A stretch of DNA of 64,000 nucleotides, from positions 5,915,312 through 5,979,311 of the forward strand of contig NW_006499705.1 in the NCBI RefSeq assembly GCF_000471905.2. Reading direction: 5' to 3'. This document shows positions 1 through 12,100 of the stretch, piece after piece. This DNA comes from Amborella trichopoda. Taxonomy: Eukaryota > Streptophyta > Magnoliopsida > Amborellales > Amborellaceae. Under the pieces are notes generated by a model, which saw only the letters and a program-made list of their open reading frames with translations, did no database searches and had not been told where the DNA came from. The position numbers were made by a program, and so were the translations under genes. How positions within the stretch are numbered: position 1 is the stretch's first letter; every line of letters starts with the position of its first letter.

Positions 1-90
1 TACGTTACGTAACGTACGTACGTTACGTACGTTACGTTACGTTACGTTACGTTACGTTACGTTACGTTACGTTACGTACGTACGTACTAC

Positions 91-186
<96 letters not shown>

Positions 187-190
187 ACAG
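1..190. repeat. Compound microsatellite: (ACGTT)n, (CT)n, (CA)n
   Basis: The window opens with about 95 bases built from ACGT/ACGTT units, followed by about 35 CT dinucleotides and about 14 CA dinucleotides. It lies in an intron of the lipoxygenase gene. The ACGTT unit is not the plant telomere repeat (TTTAGGG), so nothing suggests a chromosome end. Confidence 0.95.
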
Positions 191-211
191 GAGTTGGTGG
201 GTGTTTTCTAA

Positions 212-369
212 GTTGGCCAACAAAACTGGCTAATTCCCGATGATTTTAGTTTATGAACTGTTGCCTCCTAGTTTTGATCTCTGGTGATTTCTATGTTGTC
301 CAACAAAACTGGCTAATTCCAATGATTTTAGTTTATGAGATATTCCTGTTGCCTCCTAGTTTTGATCTC
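212..369. repeat. Tandem duplication of about 75 bp in a lipoxygenase intron
   Basis: Two near-identical copies lie head to tail. Each runs from a segment containing AACAAAACTGGCTAATTCC to one ending CCTCCTAGTTTTGATCTCT. The second copy has a few extra bases in the middle. It lies just upstream of the splice acceptor at 441-448. Confidence 0.85.
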
Positions 370-448
370 TCTCTCTCATGTGTAATTGGAAGGTGAGAGT
401 AAAAAGCTTTACGTGGAATATGCTAAAATTGTGGGATGATTTTTGCAG

Positions 449-2014
449 GCTACGAACACATGCGTGCATAGAACCATTCATTTTGGCCGCCCACCGCAAA
501 ATGAGCGAGATGCACCCCATATTCAAGCTCCTACATCCACACATGCGCTATACACTTGAGATCAATGCGCTCGCTCGCCAGACCCTAATCAATGCAGGTG
601 GTGTGATCGAGTCATGCTTTACTCCTGGTCAATATTGTATGGAGTTGAGTGTAGAGGCCTACCGAAACCATTGGAGAATCGACCAAGAAGGCTTGCCCAC
701 TGATCTTATCAGAAGGTTCATCTCTCTCTTTGTCTCTCTCTCTTTCTCTCTCGCAAAACCCATCATTCTCCCTGGACATCAGAGTGTCTCTCTCTGTCAA
801 AACCCATCATCCTTCCTAGATTTCAGGCACATGAGTTTTCCTAATGATTGAAATTATTAAAATTTTGAAAGAATAGCTTTTTCATACTGTTAAAACTCAT
901 TTTTGAGTAAAATGACTAAATTAGCTGTAGGGTATCATGATAGAAAGCTCAAAAATGACTTCAACCATAAATGTTTATTGTATCTATACTGATACAAAGT
1001 ACACATAGAGCATGGCTACAAAATAACTAATATGCATCTGTGGGTACTATACAAAAAAAAGGACAAAAAATGACTTCAATTTTCCTTGTACTATAACAAG
1101 TAACACAATATCTTTATGTACAAAACTACCAACAAAATGTATTTCAATTCTGAACCCCTCATATTCCAAAATTTGACCTTTTTTAAATTAAAATTTTTGT
1201 TCTAGTTTTGATTTATGATGAATCTAAACTGGAGAGCTCTGCTACCCACTTGTACAGGGGAATGGCAGTGAAGGACCCCTCCCAGCGCCACGGCCTCCGG
1301 CTCCTCATCGAGGACTACCCCTACGCGACTGACGGCCTTCTCCTATGGTCCGCCATCGAATCCTACGTCAAAGAGTATGTCTCATTCTACTACCCCAACC
1401 CTGCATCAGTCCTCTTTGACACAGAGCTCCAATCGTGGTACTCTGAGGCCAAGAATGTAGGCCATGCAGACCTCTCAGAAGAGCCATGGTGGCCCAGCCT
1501 CACCTCTCCTGCTCGACTTGTCTCTCTTCTCACCACCCTCATTTGGCTTGCCTCCGCCCAACATGCAGCACTAAATTTTGGCCAGTACCCCTATGGGGGT
1601 TACGTACCCAACCGCCCCCCCTTAATGCGTAGACATGTTCCAGACCCTAAAGACCCTGAGTACCTGTGCTTTGTCTCTGACCCACAAAAATATTTTTTGT
1701 CGGCCTTGCCTAACTTGCTTCAATCTACTAATTTTATGGCTGTGGTAGATACCTTGTCAACCCATTCAGCCGACGAGGAGTATTTGGGCCAGCGCCAGCT
1801 CCAGGGTCTTTGGTCCGGTGACCCTCGGGCTTTTGACGCATATAGGAAATTCTCCGCAGAGGTGCAGAGAGTGGAGAGGGTGATACAAGAGAGGAATGCT
1901 GACATGAGATTCCCAAACCGGTGCGGGGCTGGAGTTTTGCCCTACGAGCTTCTCATACCGAGCTCAGGGCCTGGGGCCACAGGTCGGGGTGTGCCAAATA
2001 GTGTGTCTATATGA
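449..2014 (+). CDS. Lipoxygenase, C-terminal two exons (13-LOX type, probably plastidial)
   Basis: This gene encodes the end of a plant linoleate lipoxygenase, a non-haem iron enzyme that adds oxygen to polyunsaturated fatty acids and starts oxylipin and jasmonate synthesis. Two exons are visible, 449-715 and 1258-2014. They join in frame (AG|G, then GGA ATG), giving about 341 residues of a family that is usually near 900. The first starts with [14 protein letters not shown]. The second contains [13 protein letters not shown], which holds the third iron His and the Asn ligand, and ends in the conserved NSVSI whose final Ile is also a ligand. The first two iron His residues (HQxxxH) would lie in an upstream exon beyond the left edge. 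The second exon is clearly richer in GC than its surroundings. The motif [13 protein letters not shown] resembles type-2 13-lipoxygenases (LOX6-like), but the specificity residues are off the window. No frame damage is seen. Confidence 0.95.
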
Positions 2015-2671
2015 GGGGATCGTATGTTAGTTGCTCTTGTATAATGTATAGATAGAGGGGTGATTCATTATGGTAAATATGGCTAATTGTAGTGATTATT
2101 TATTCACAAGGTGTTGGTGGCTTGGCAAAAGACCAATTCACTCTTGTTAAAAGATGTATATCTAATTGTAGGATCTTGAAAGTCAGTTATAATTGAATCA
2201 AAAGAGTTTCACATTCTTGTTATTAGTTGCCCCAAAACTCATGTTCTTTTCTTGTTTCCTCTCTCTCTTGTTAAACAATGTATATCTAATTGTAGGATCT
2301 ATTTATTGAAAGTCGGTTATAATTGAATCAAAAGAGTTTCACATTCTTGTTATTAGTTGTCCCTAAACTCATGTTCTTTTCTTGTTTCCTCTAATCTCTC
2401 TCTAACTCTCTTTGCAAATGCTGCCTTAATTTGTCACCCTATTTGGGCCTTGTTAAATAAATTTGTTATTTTAATTACATGCCAGTAACCCTTTCACCAA
2501 TGTCCTAATTTCTTTATAAACCCATTCCTTAGTATCCTTAGATTTGAGTCTCATGTTCATTCATTTGGGCTTTACTTCTAAAGGACTTAAAAACCACCCG
2601 TGGGCTGGTGGGGTGTTGGGGTTAGAAGAAGGGAGGTCTCTTGCTTATTTTTAGAGAGAGAGAGAGAGAGG
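2015..2671 (+). promoter_or_regulatory. Lipoxygenase 3' flank and polygalacturonase promoter/leader
   Basis: This spacer lies between two genes in the same direction. It holds a tandem duplication of about 130 bp (roughly 2137-2264 and 2270-2392, both with AGGATCT and GAATCAAAAGAGTTTCACA). A TATA-box candidate, CTTTATAAA, lies at 2512-2520, about 150 bp before the polygalacturonase ATG. A (GA)n tract at 2652-2670 ends directly before that ATG. The TATA assignment rests on spacing and sequence only. Confidence 0.5.
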
Positions 2672-5102
2672 ATGGCTAGAAGTTTAGTGGGGTTGTATTG
2701 GATGGTTCTTGTTACACTTTGCAATTTGAAAGTGGGAAATGGAACGGTTGCATATGGCGTAGGAAATGAAGGTCATATGGATTCAAAGGGAAGAACAGTA
2801 ATCAATGTGAAATCCTATGGAGCAGTTGGTGATGGAATAACAGATGATACAAAGGTCCTCTCTCTCCATTTGCTTTTTATAATAAATTAGGGAAATTTGT
2901 CAACTTACTCATGAAAAGCAAATTAGATCAGGGAATTTGTCAACTTACTCATGATAAGCAAATTAGATCAGGGAAATTTGCCAAATTACCTATAAGAGGG
3001 ATGTTTAAACACTTAAGAACCATATATTTTGATTCTATTTAAAAATACCAATAAAAAAACACATGGTCTTCACTTTGAATAGTTGCATATATATATATAT
3101 ATACAATGAGACTTTTTGTCTTTGGTACAATATTCACAATTAATTTTTACTATTGGATGTGAAATTTTTGTCTTTGGTACAATATTCACAATTAATTTTT
3201 ACTATTGGATGTGAAATTAGATGGCTGCTTTTATTCCATTGACCAAACTTAAACTTCCAAAAGAATTTCATTAAACTTTATGATATACCTATGCTATCAG
3301 ATTTCACATTGGACGGTTGTAAATAATTGTGACCTCTTTGTATCAAATGTAAATAGTCTCATTATATATAATCCCAATATTAAATACTTCATCGGTACTG
3401 GATACTTTTGATAAATTTCCCTGATAATTACTGGTTTCGGTCCTCTCCCTACCCATTTGTTTTTTATAATGATTTGAAACTCTCCTTGATTTTGGTCTCC
3501 CCCCTGGCGGTCCCTCCTTTTGCTTCTTATAATTATTTGCGTCTCTCTCCCTCATTTGCTTTCTTTAATTATTGCAACCCTCATTGGTTTTAGCCTACTT
3601 TTGGAAAGCCATGCTTTCAAACTTGGAATGAGAAGTCAATAGTTTTAAGATTAGGCAGAAACCAGAGCCTAAAGATTAGAAAACAGCCCCATGAATTCTA
3701 GCAATCTTCCCCCTTTTCTTTGTAAAGAAGAGAAAGAAAAGCCTTCTGCCTAACTCTTGAATTATACAACTGGACAAATGTTCATAGTAGGGGGAAGCCG
3801 CTTTGCACTTGACTCAGTATGTCCAGATTCACCAGATTCACACCAGCAGATAGTTCCCCCACCTATTAAACCAATCTCTCTCTCTTCCACTATGATTCAA
3901 ACATAACCATCTCTTCCCCACCTATTAAACCAATCTCTATCTCACTCTCTCTTCCATTTCAATATGCTATTTCCCCCAGCTGAACTGCATTTTGATAAAA
4001 ATCTAGCTAACAAATGAATTAGACCTCTCTCTCTCATGCGCGCACACTCACAAAGAGGAAGTACAATGCCTTTGCCCCTAGCTAAACCCAGATCAATCAA
4101 AATCCCGAGTAATTAATGAATGAAACCTCTCTCTCAATCGATTTCAGATATTTGTAAGAATGAAACTCTAGATGTCATGTTGTCGCACTGGATTAGCTTG
4201 CCTTAGAGACTCTCTCTCTCTCCCCACATTATAGAAAGGCATATATGCCAATTTCCTTCTAGCTCGGTCCTATACCTATAGATCTCTCTCTCTCCACATT
4301 ATAGGAAGGTATGTATATTGATTTCCCTCTAGCTAACAAATAAATGAGACCTCTTATGCACAGTAAATATAATGACCTAGCCCCTATCTAAACCCAATAT
4401 CAATCCATTTCCCGAGTAATCAACGAATGATACCTCTCTCTCTCTCTCTCAATCCTGATTTCGGATCTTTGTAGGAATGAACCTCTAAAAGTCATGTTGT
4501 CGCACCTATTACCTTGTCCTAGAGGCTCTCTCTCCCCCTATCTTTCTCTCTCTCCACATTATAGAAAGGTATGTATGCTGATTTCCTTCAAGCTAGGTCC
4601 CATATCTATAGATCTCTCTCTCTCCACATTATAGAAAGGAATGTATGCTGATTTCCCTCTAGCTAACAAATAAATGAGACCTCTCTTTCATACATACACA
4701 CACAGATAGAGCAACTACAATGAATTTTTTTTGGATAATTCAGTGGGAATGATGAATCCCTACTCATTTTTTGAAATCCTTAGTAGTTTTTTAATACGTT
4801 AGGTTAGAATGGAAATCTAGACCTTAGCTGGAGCACAAGTGATGTTACAACCACAATCACAACCCCAACTCCATTCTCGTAACTACTTTGCCCCTAGCTA
4901 AACCCTATATCAATCAAATTCCCTACTAACCAACGAACGAGGCCTCTCTCTCAATCTTAACTTTGGATCTTTGTAGGAATGAAACTCTAGATGTCATGTT
5001 GTTGTACCTGGTTACCTTGTCTTAGTCTCCCCCTGGCTCTCTCTCTCCCCACACATTACAGCAAGGTATGTATGCTGATTTCCCCCTAGCTAGGTCCCAT
5101 AC

Positions 5103-5136
<34 letters not shown>

Positions 5137-8100
5137 TATAGCAAGGTATGTATGTTGATGTCCCTCTATCTAACAAATGAATGAGACCTCTCTCTCATAC
5201 ACACACACAAAGAGTAAGTATAATAACTTTGCCCTTAACTAAACCCCATATCAATCAAAATCCCGAGTAACCAATAAATGAGACCTCTGTCTCTCTCTAA
5301 ATCTTGATTTCGGATCTTTGAAGGAATGAAACTCTAGATATCATGTTGTTGTACTTGGTTACCTTGTCTTAGTCTCCCCTGTCTCTCTCTCTCCACATTA
5401 TAGAAAGGTATGTGTGCTGATTTCCCTTTAGTTAGGTACCCTACCTATAGATCGATCTCTCTCTGTCTCTCCACATTAGAGCAAGGTATGTATGCTGATG
5501 TTCCTCTAGCTAACAAATGAATGAGTCATCTCTTTCATACGTACACATACACAAAGAGTAAGTACAATGATTTTGCCCTTAACTAAACCCCATATCAATC
5601 AAAATCCCGACTAACCAACGAATGAAACCTCTCTCTCTCAATCTTAACTTTGGATCTTTTTAGGAACGAAACTCTAGATGTCATGTTATCATAGCTAGTT
5701 ACCTTAGATTTTTTTTTTCTCGCTCTCTCCCTCTCCCCATCCACATTATAGGAAGGTATGATTACTGATTTCCTTCCAGCTAGGTCCCATACCAATAGAT
5801 CTCTCTAACCCATATCCCCCTAAGCCATAAGCGACTAACCCATATCTCATCATAGTAAGTTTTGACAAAATTTTTCATCGGCTACTTAACTGAGACAACA
5901 CTCAGACATAAAATGGGTTAAGGGAAAGTTTAAAGCTATCACCCTTTCTTAGACCTTACTAACCCACATCTATAGAACACAAATATCTATAAAACATAAG
6001 TTCTCTCTGACTCTGGATAACTTCGGTATCTATAAAACACAAATATCTATAACTCTACTAACCGATATAGCCATAAGCCTCTCTCTCTCTCTGCTCTCTG
6101 TCTCTGTCTCACACTCAACATCTGTATTTATGCCAGGCCTTTTTAGATGCATGGGAGGCAGCCTGCTCCATTGAATCAGCAATCTTGCAAGTACCACGCA
6201 CGAAAACTTTGGTGGTAAAACCCTCCACTTTCAAGGGACCATGTCAAATCAACATCACTCTGCTGGTAACATACCACAATACTTACACCACAATAACTTG
6301 TAGGAAAATATTATTAAAATAGTGAAACCTTATGAAAAAAATCACAAATTCGGTCAAATTAATTAATTAATTTTTTTTAGTTTTATCCTTAATAAGCACG
6401 AGTATTTTAATAAAATAGGGCAAATTACAGTACAATACAACTGTTTGTTTTGGACTGTCAACCCGAAATAAAAGTCAGATCATAAGAATACAGGTTCAAT
6501 AATTGGAATATGATACAAGAGCATTGAAAAATTAGGGCTTGAGCCACAAAATTTGGCTTCGATAGTTTGACCGGGCTTTCGCCAAGGACATAATAGGGCC
6601 AAGCTCGGGTCATCTCTACAAGGACCTGAGCTCGGATCAGGCCAAGATTGGCCCAGCACATGCTGGGATAAGTATGTCCAATTCCATCATTTAATTCGAC
6701 CTTAATAATGAAGGGCGCGATTTTTATAAGGTACAACCTTAAACAATCCAATTAAGGTACACCTCCAAATTTTATTTTAATTTGTGTAAATAATTTTTAA
6801 GATTATCTAAAAAAATATTTTTATCTCTAATAATAAAATTTTAAAATCCAAAAATGGTTAAAATCAAATAGATCAATAAACATATAAAAATCTTGACAAT
6901 GGATGGTTTAGATAGTGTGTTGTAAGATGCACTATTTATGGGACTCAAATTTATTTATTTATTTTTTTTCATATTCATACATCTCGAAGTCAAGATGATC
7001 AATTAGAGGGTATTTCAACATTAAAACAACTTTTTCCGATGAATTTTTAATATGCATCTTCAATTCTACATTTTAAGGTTGCAACCTTGTTAAGCTTTTT
7101 CCTGCCTCAATGGTTTACATTTCATGTTCTAATAAGCCTGAATATAAAAAAAGTTTCATTTATCTCTCTCTCCTCTCATTGACATCTGCAAGCGAGTGTT
7201 AATTAAAGAGGTTGTATGCTACGAGATCATTTGCCTATAGTAAAATATCATAATTACCCCTAGTTATCATATGTAAAATTAAGTGGATGAAGCCTATAGT
7301 TCCTACGCACAAAGTTGAAAAATTCTCTTTTGCACTTCAAGCATAACCCATGGCAAATTTTAAGATTTAACGAATCCTAATAGATGTCCTAATACAAATT
7401 TTTAGGGGTGGCAATTGGGACCCATGGACCTAGGACCCGACGGGTATACCCGACCTTGGGTTTAGGTATGGGTCCAAGGATTGGACTTGACAAGTTGGAT
7501 CAGGGTCCAATAGTCTAGACCCGATCCCCAACTAGGTAGTCCCTTCAAGTCCAAATCTGGGTCCGATCCAGGTAGTCTCTCTCTTTGTTTTTTGAAGTAG
7601 AAATACATTTTTTTTTCCTTTTGTAAAAATTGAATTTCAAGTTGGGTCTGGATCCCCCATAATTAATTCAAATCTAAGTCCGTGTCCCGGGACTTTGGAC
7701 CTAGTTGGATCCAGACCCAAACCCGGACCAAGACCCTAGCCGTTGCCACCCCTTCACATTTTGTGAGAAAAGTCGTGGGTAAAGCTTTGATGAGCCTAGC
7801 ACGCCGCTAGAAAGATGGTGATTAAATGTTGGTTAGTGTTTTCAGGTGGATGGTACTCTGGTTGCACCCAGTAATCTTGAGGATTGGGGCTCAGACAGGT
7901 ACTGGCTAAAGTTTACTAATCTCAACCATTTCAAACTTAGGGGGAAAGGTACACTGAAGGCTCAGGGAAAACAGTGGTGGAACAAGTCATGTTCATATGT
8001 GAACAGTAAGGTACTCTTTCTCTGCTCATATGCAAAGAGTAAAGTGCTCTCTCCTCTCATGGTAAAAGTCGTGCTATACACCGGAACTCACATTGAATAT

Positions 8101-9126
8101 GCAAAAGGTCACAAACACTTCAATCCATCACATGTAAAATCATATAACTGGAGTGACAATTCTCCAACTAAAGTTCAAAAAATATTTCTCGAACTTTTTT
8201 TACATTCAATGATGGAAAAATATTGAGACCATTTACTTTTGATACAAGATGATCACATTTAATTTTGACCATTAGATGTAAAATTGAATGGCTACAATTA
8301 TTCTATTTATTAAGCTCAAACTACAAAATAAATGTTTTTGACCATCGTAACACACCTAAACTACCAGATTTCATATCACATGGTTATAAATAATTATGAC
8401 GTTCTTCTATCAAAGGTAAATGGTCTCATTGTATACAATCCCCTCAATGATGCACCTTTAGCTATTTGATTATAACATCTAATGGCTAAGAGTGATTACG
8501 ATACCTTTAGCTATTTGATTATAACATCCAATGATTAAAAGTGATTATGACTTTTTGTACCAAAGATAATAGTCTTATCATATAAGTCTATTGTGTGTAT
8601 GCACGAGTAAATTCATGATTCAAAATCAAATACAACTAAGATTTTTATCTCATGTTGCAGAGAATTTGCGGCAATGCCCCTAATGTAAGTTTTTATTCTA
8701 TGTTTAACTACCAAATGCTTGACATTAATTTTCAAAAAGCTCTCTCTCTCTCTCTCTTTCTCTCTGCATTTGCTTTACATCGAAAAACTCTCTCACTCTC
8801 TACAGGCCATAGCCTTCCAACACAGTGAGTACGTGCAAGTGAGAGACCTGAAGATCATGGACAGCCCCCGCTTCCATTTACATTTTCAAACGTGCAACCA
8901 TGTTTATGCAATCAAAATTCAAATTACATCTCCACAAACAAGCCCAAACACAGATGGAATTCACCTTGAGAGGACACAAAATGCTCACATCTTAAACTCT
9001 ACGATTGCAGCAGGTTTCAGTGACTTGTAACACTCACCCCAACAGTGATACATCATTCATATATTATATATGCAAAAGGCGTGCACACCCACACGCGCAC
9101 ACACATACATACATATATATATATAC

Positions 9127-9165
<39 letters not shown>

Positions 9166-12100
9166 CAAAACATAGAACTATAGCCATATCTAACTAACTT
9201 ATTTATTCATCACATTCAGTAGGGTGCTTTTCTTTGTTTGCGAGGGGCAATGACAAGGGAAAACAATTATAAGCATGCAATTTTTAATCTCTTCCAACAT
9301 ATTTTAACTCTCTATGATTTATTTGTCATTGCCACATGAAAATGACAAAAAGCATCCCTACCAAAAGGTTATGGTCCGGATTAGAGGCTTCATTCTACAT
9401 CGAGAAGGCTAGCACACCCCCTACAAACATATGGGATTGTGTGCAATGAAACTCTCGTCTTTTGGACACAAGGTCACAAACATCCCAATCCATTGGTTAT
9501 CAGATCGGAAGGATGAGTGTTTCATTTCTTTGCACCACCAAGTCCATGAAAAATTATCTGACTTCAAGGACAATGGTACAACCCCAGCTGCCCAAATTCC
9601 CCGTCTAAAAGTTATGGGTGCTTGGGACATTTTCGTACTAAATGTAAAATAGTCTAATTGTATACTTTTTGGTAAATGTCTACACCATTGAAGCGTGGCG
9701 TATTTTTTTTCACTAAGCCTACTGCACTTACATGGTATACCACAAGGAAATCCACCATTTGTTGTGAACAACAGAGGAGATTAACCACCACCATATTCAG
9801 TCCACATCATTATAAACTACGGTTAATCTCCACCATCCATTGTCAGGAACTGACCGCGGATGCCTCTATGGTGCATCATAAATCATCAACTAGTAATCTA
9901 TGATATGAGTCCCATATTCTATGATATAAGTTCCACACACAGACGCACACACACACACACAACCTTTGTATGAAATCACTCCCTCCCCACCCCCCCCCCA
10001 CACAAAACACACATATGTTGTATGCATGTATTTATGTATGTATGGGTTGATAAAACATGGAACAAGCATTTCTGATGAAGAAAATGTATGCTGGTCTTTT
10101 GTTGCAGGGGATGATTGTGTTTCTATCGGTCATGGATCTTACAATGTGACTATATCAGGACTTACATGTGGTCCAGGGCATGGAATAAGGTTTGTGGCCA
10201 TTGTATCTTCTCTTTCATGACTTTATCAGGCTGAGCTTGAGGCTTGATCTTTCAGTTGAGATTCTTTACAATAGTGCAGCATAGGCAGCTTGGGAAAGAA
10301 ACATTCACTTGCCCAAGTTCACAATGTTGTGGTGGATGGGGCACTAATTACGGGAACAGAAAATGGCCTGCGAATCAAGACATGGCAGGTTAGTTCGTAG
10401 AGATTATTGGTGAGCAGTAGAGAATAATGAAAATAAAAAGAAAGATGACACTGCAGAAACATGGAGTTTGGGTTTCTGATGACACTGCAGAAACATGGAG
10501 TTTGGGTTTCTAGCTTTAGTTTGGAACTGTTTAGGCCTTGAGTTAGCTAGTTGTTAACTGTGGCACCAGAGAGGTCAAGAGTTTATTTCACTTTCCAACA
10601 ATGATGAGGCAGCTCCATAAGAACCCATAAACTTACAGTAAGAAAAGAGAAAATGTAACAGGTATAATGGGCAAAGATAGGTGAATAATCGAGACTAAGT
10701 ATAGTAAAGCTATCTCCTTATTTAAGTATTCAACCTAATAGCAAAGAACAAGAAAACCCTGGTATCTTATTTTTCATAAACTTGGAAAAAGATCTTGTCT
10801 CAGAATGTCTTTGCCTTTGGTTCCTATTAACTGAGGGTGAGATTGCTGCATGCAGGCTGCCAATGGGCCAGTCTCCAGCTGGGACAGACCTGGCCTAAAT
10901 TTTTTGGCCATGCCCATCCCAGGTTCAAACATTTTTATCATGTTGAGGCCGAGGGCTGGGCTCAGCCAGGCCCAGTCCAGGTATGCATTGGTCCAGAATC
11001 GAACCCAGGATCAACCAAAAAAAAGTTTTCAAATTTTCAAATGTAAAAGAAAAACACTCTCTCTCTCTCTCTCTCAAAATCAAGCACACATACATGCCCC
11101 ATTTCTATATTAAAATTAAGGAAACCCCTTTGTTTCCTATCTCCAGTCCCCTAGATTTAGTCCTTAGATAACAGAGGATAGACTATAAACAATAGACTGT
11201 AGACTATGGTCAATGGACTATATAAAGTTTATAGTCTATAAAGATTATAGAAAGGCTCATCATCATCATCACCCGAAGACTTACCTCAACTATTTGGATC
11301 AGCTACACGAATCATGTTCTGCCATTATGCTCTATCAAATGTCATACCATCAGTCAGACCATAAGTCACCATATCTCTACTTCCATTTTATGTCCTTTCG
11401 GGCCTTCCCCTTATCCCTTTAGAGGCTTCTATTTGAACTAAATCACCCCTCCTAATGGTATTGTATTAAGTCTACACCCCACATGGTCAATGCACCTAAA
11501 CTTTCTATCAAATACCATATAAAGTTTATAGACTACAATCTTAAATACTTATAATGATTTATCGTTTATAGGCTATAAAAAATCTACTATAGACTATAGT
11601 ATATGGCCTATATAAAGGTCATGGTGTGTGGAACATAAAGAAAATATCAATGAACAATGGATATGGTATAATGGACTATAGAATGAACAACTAGGCCCAG
11701 CCCAAACTATTTCAGGCATAGTATGCCTGGCACACTCCCAGGCCCCAGGCCATAGAGTGTGCCCCAAATCCGGCCCAAAGCCTGGCCCTGGCAGCAGACC
11801 TGCGGACCAGCCCAGCAAGCTTGGCAGCCCAACACAAATAGGGGATAACAGTCAGACATGGAGAGAGAGGTGCGTGATAGAGAGAGAGTCACATTATTTC
11901 ATGATGCTACATGGACGTGGCATCAGCCATCGACTCCTATATAGTTTAGAAACAGAGCCAAGATCCTACACACATGTTTCTGCAGGATCAAAAACCAAAA
12001 TCACCACAATAGGGAAACAGAAAATCAGGTCTCAGTTTATCGGTGCATTGTTAATTTGTTTTTCCTTATTTTAATAAAAGGTAAGGATTTCAAATCTATT

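Noticed and set aside
1-95. Telomere-like repeat at the window start
   Set aside because: The unit is ACGT/ACGTT, not TTTAGGG, and it sits in an intron of a gene running through it. It is a microsatellite.
2600-2671. Upstream ATG of the polygalacturonase frame
   Set aside because: It would put a basic, GA-encoded stretch before the signal peptide; the ATG at 2672 gives a normal secretory start.
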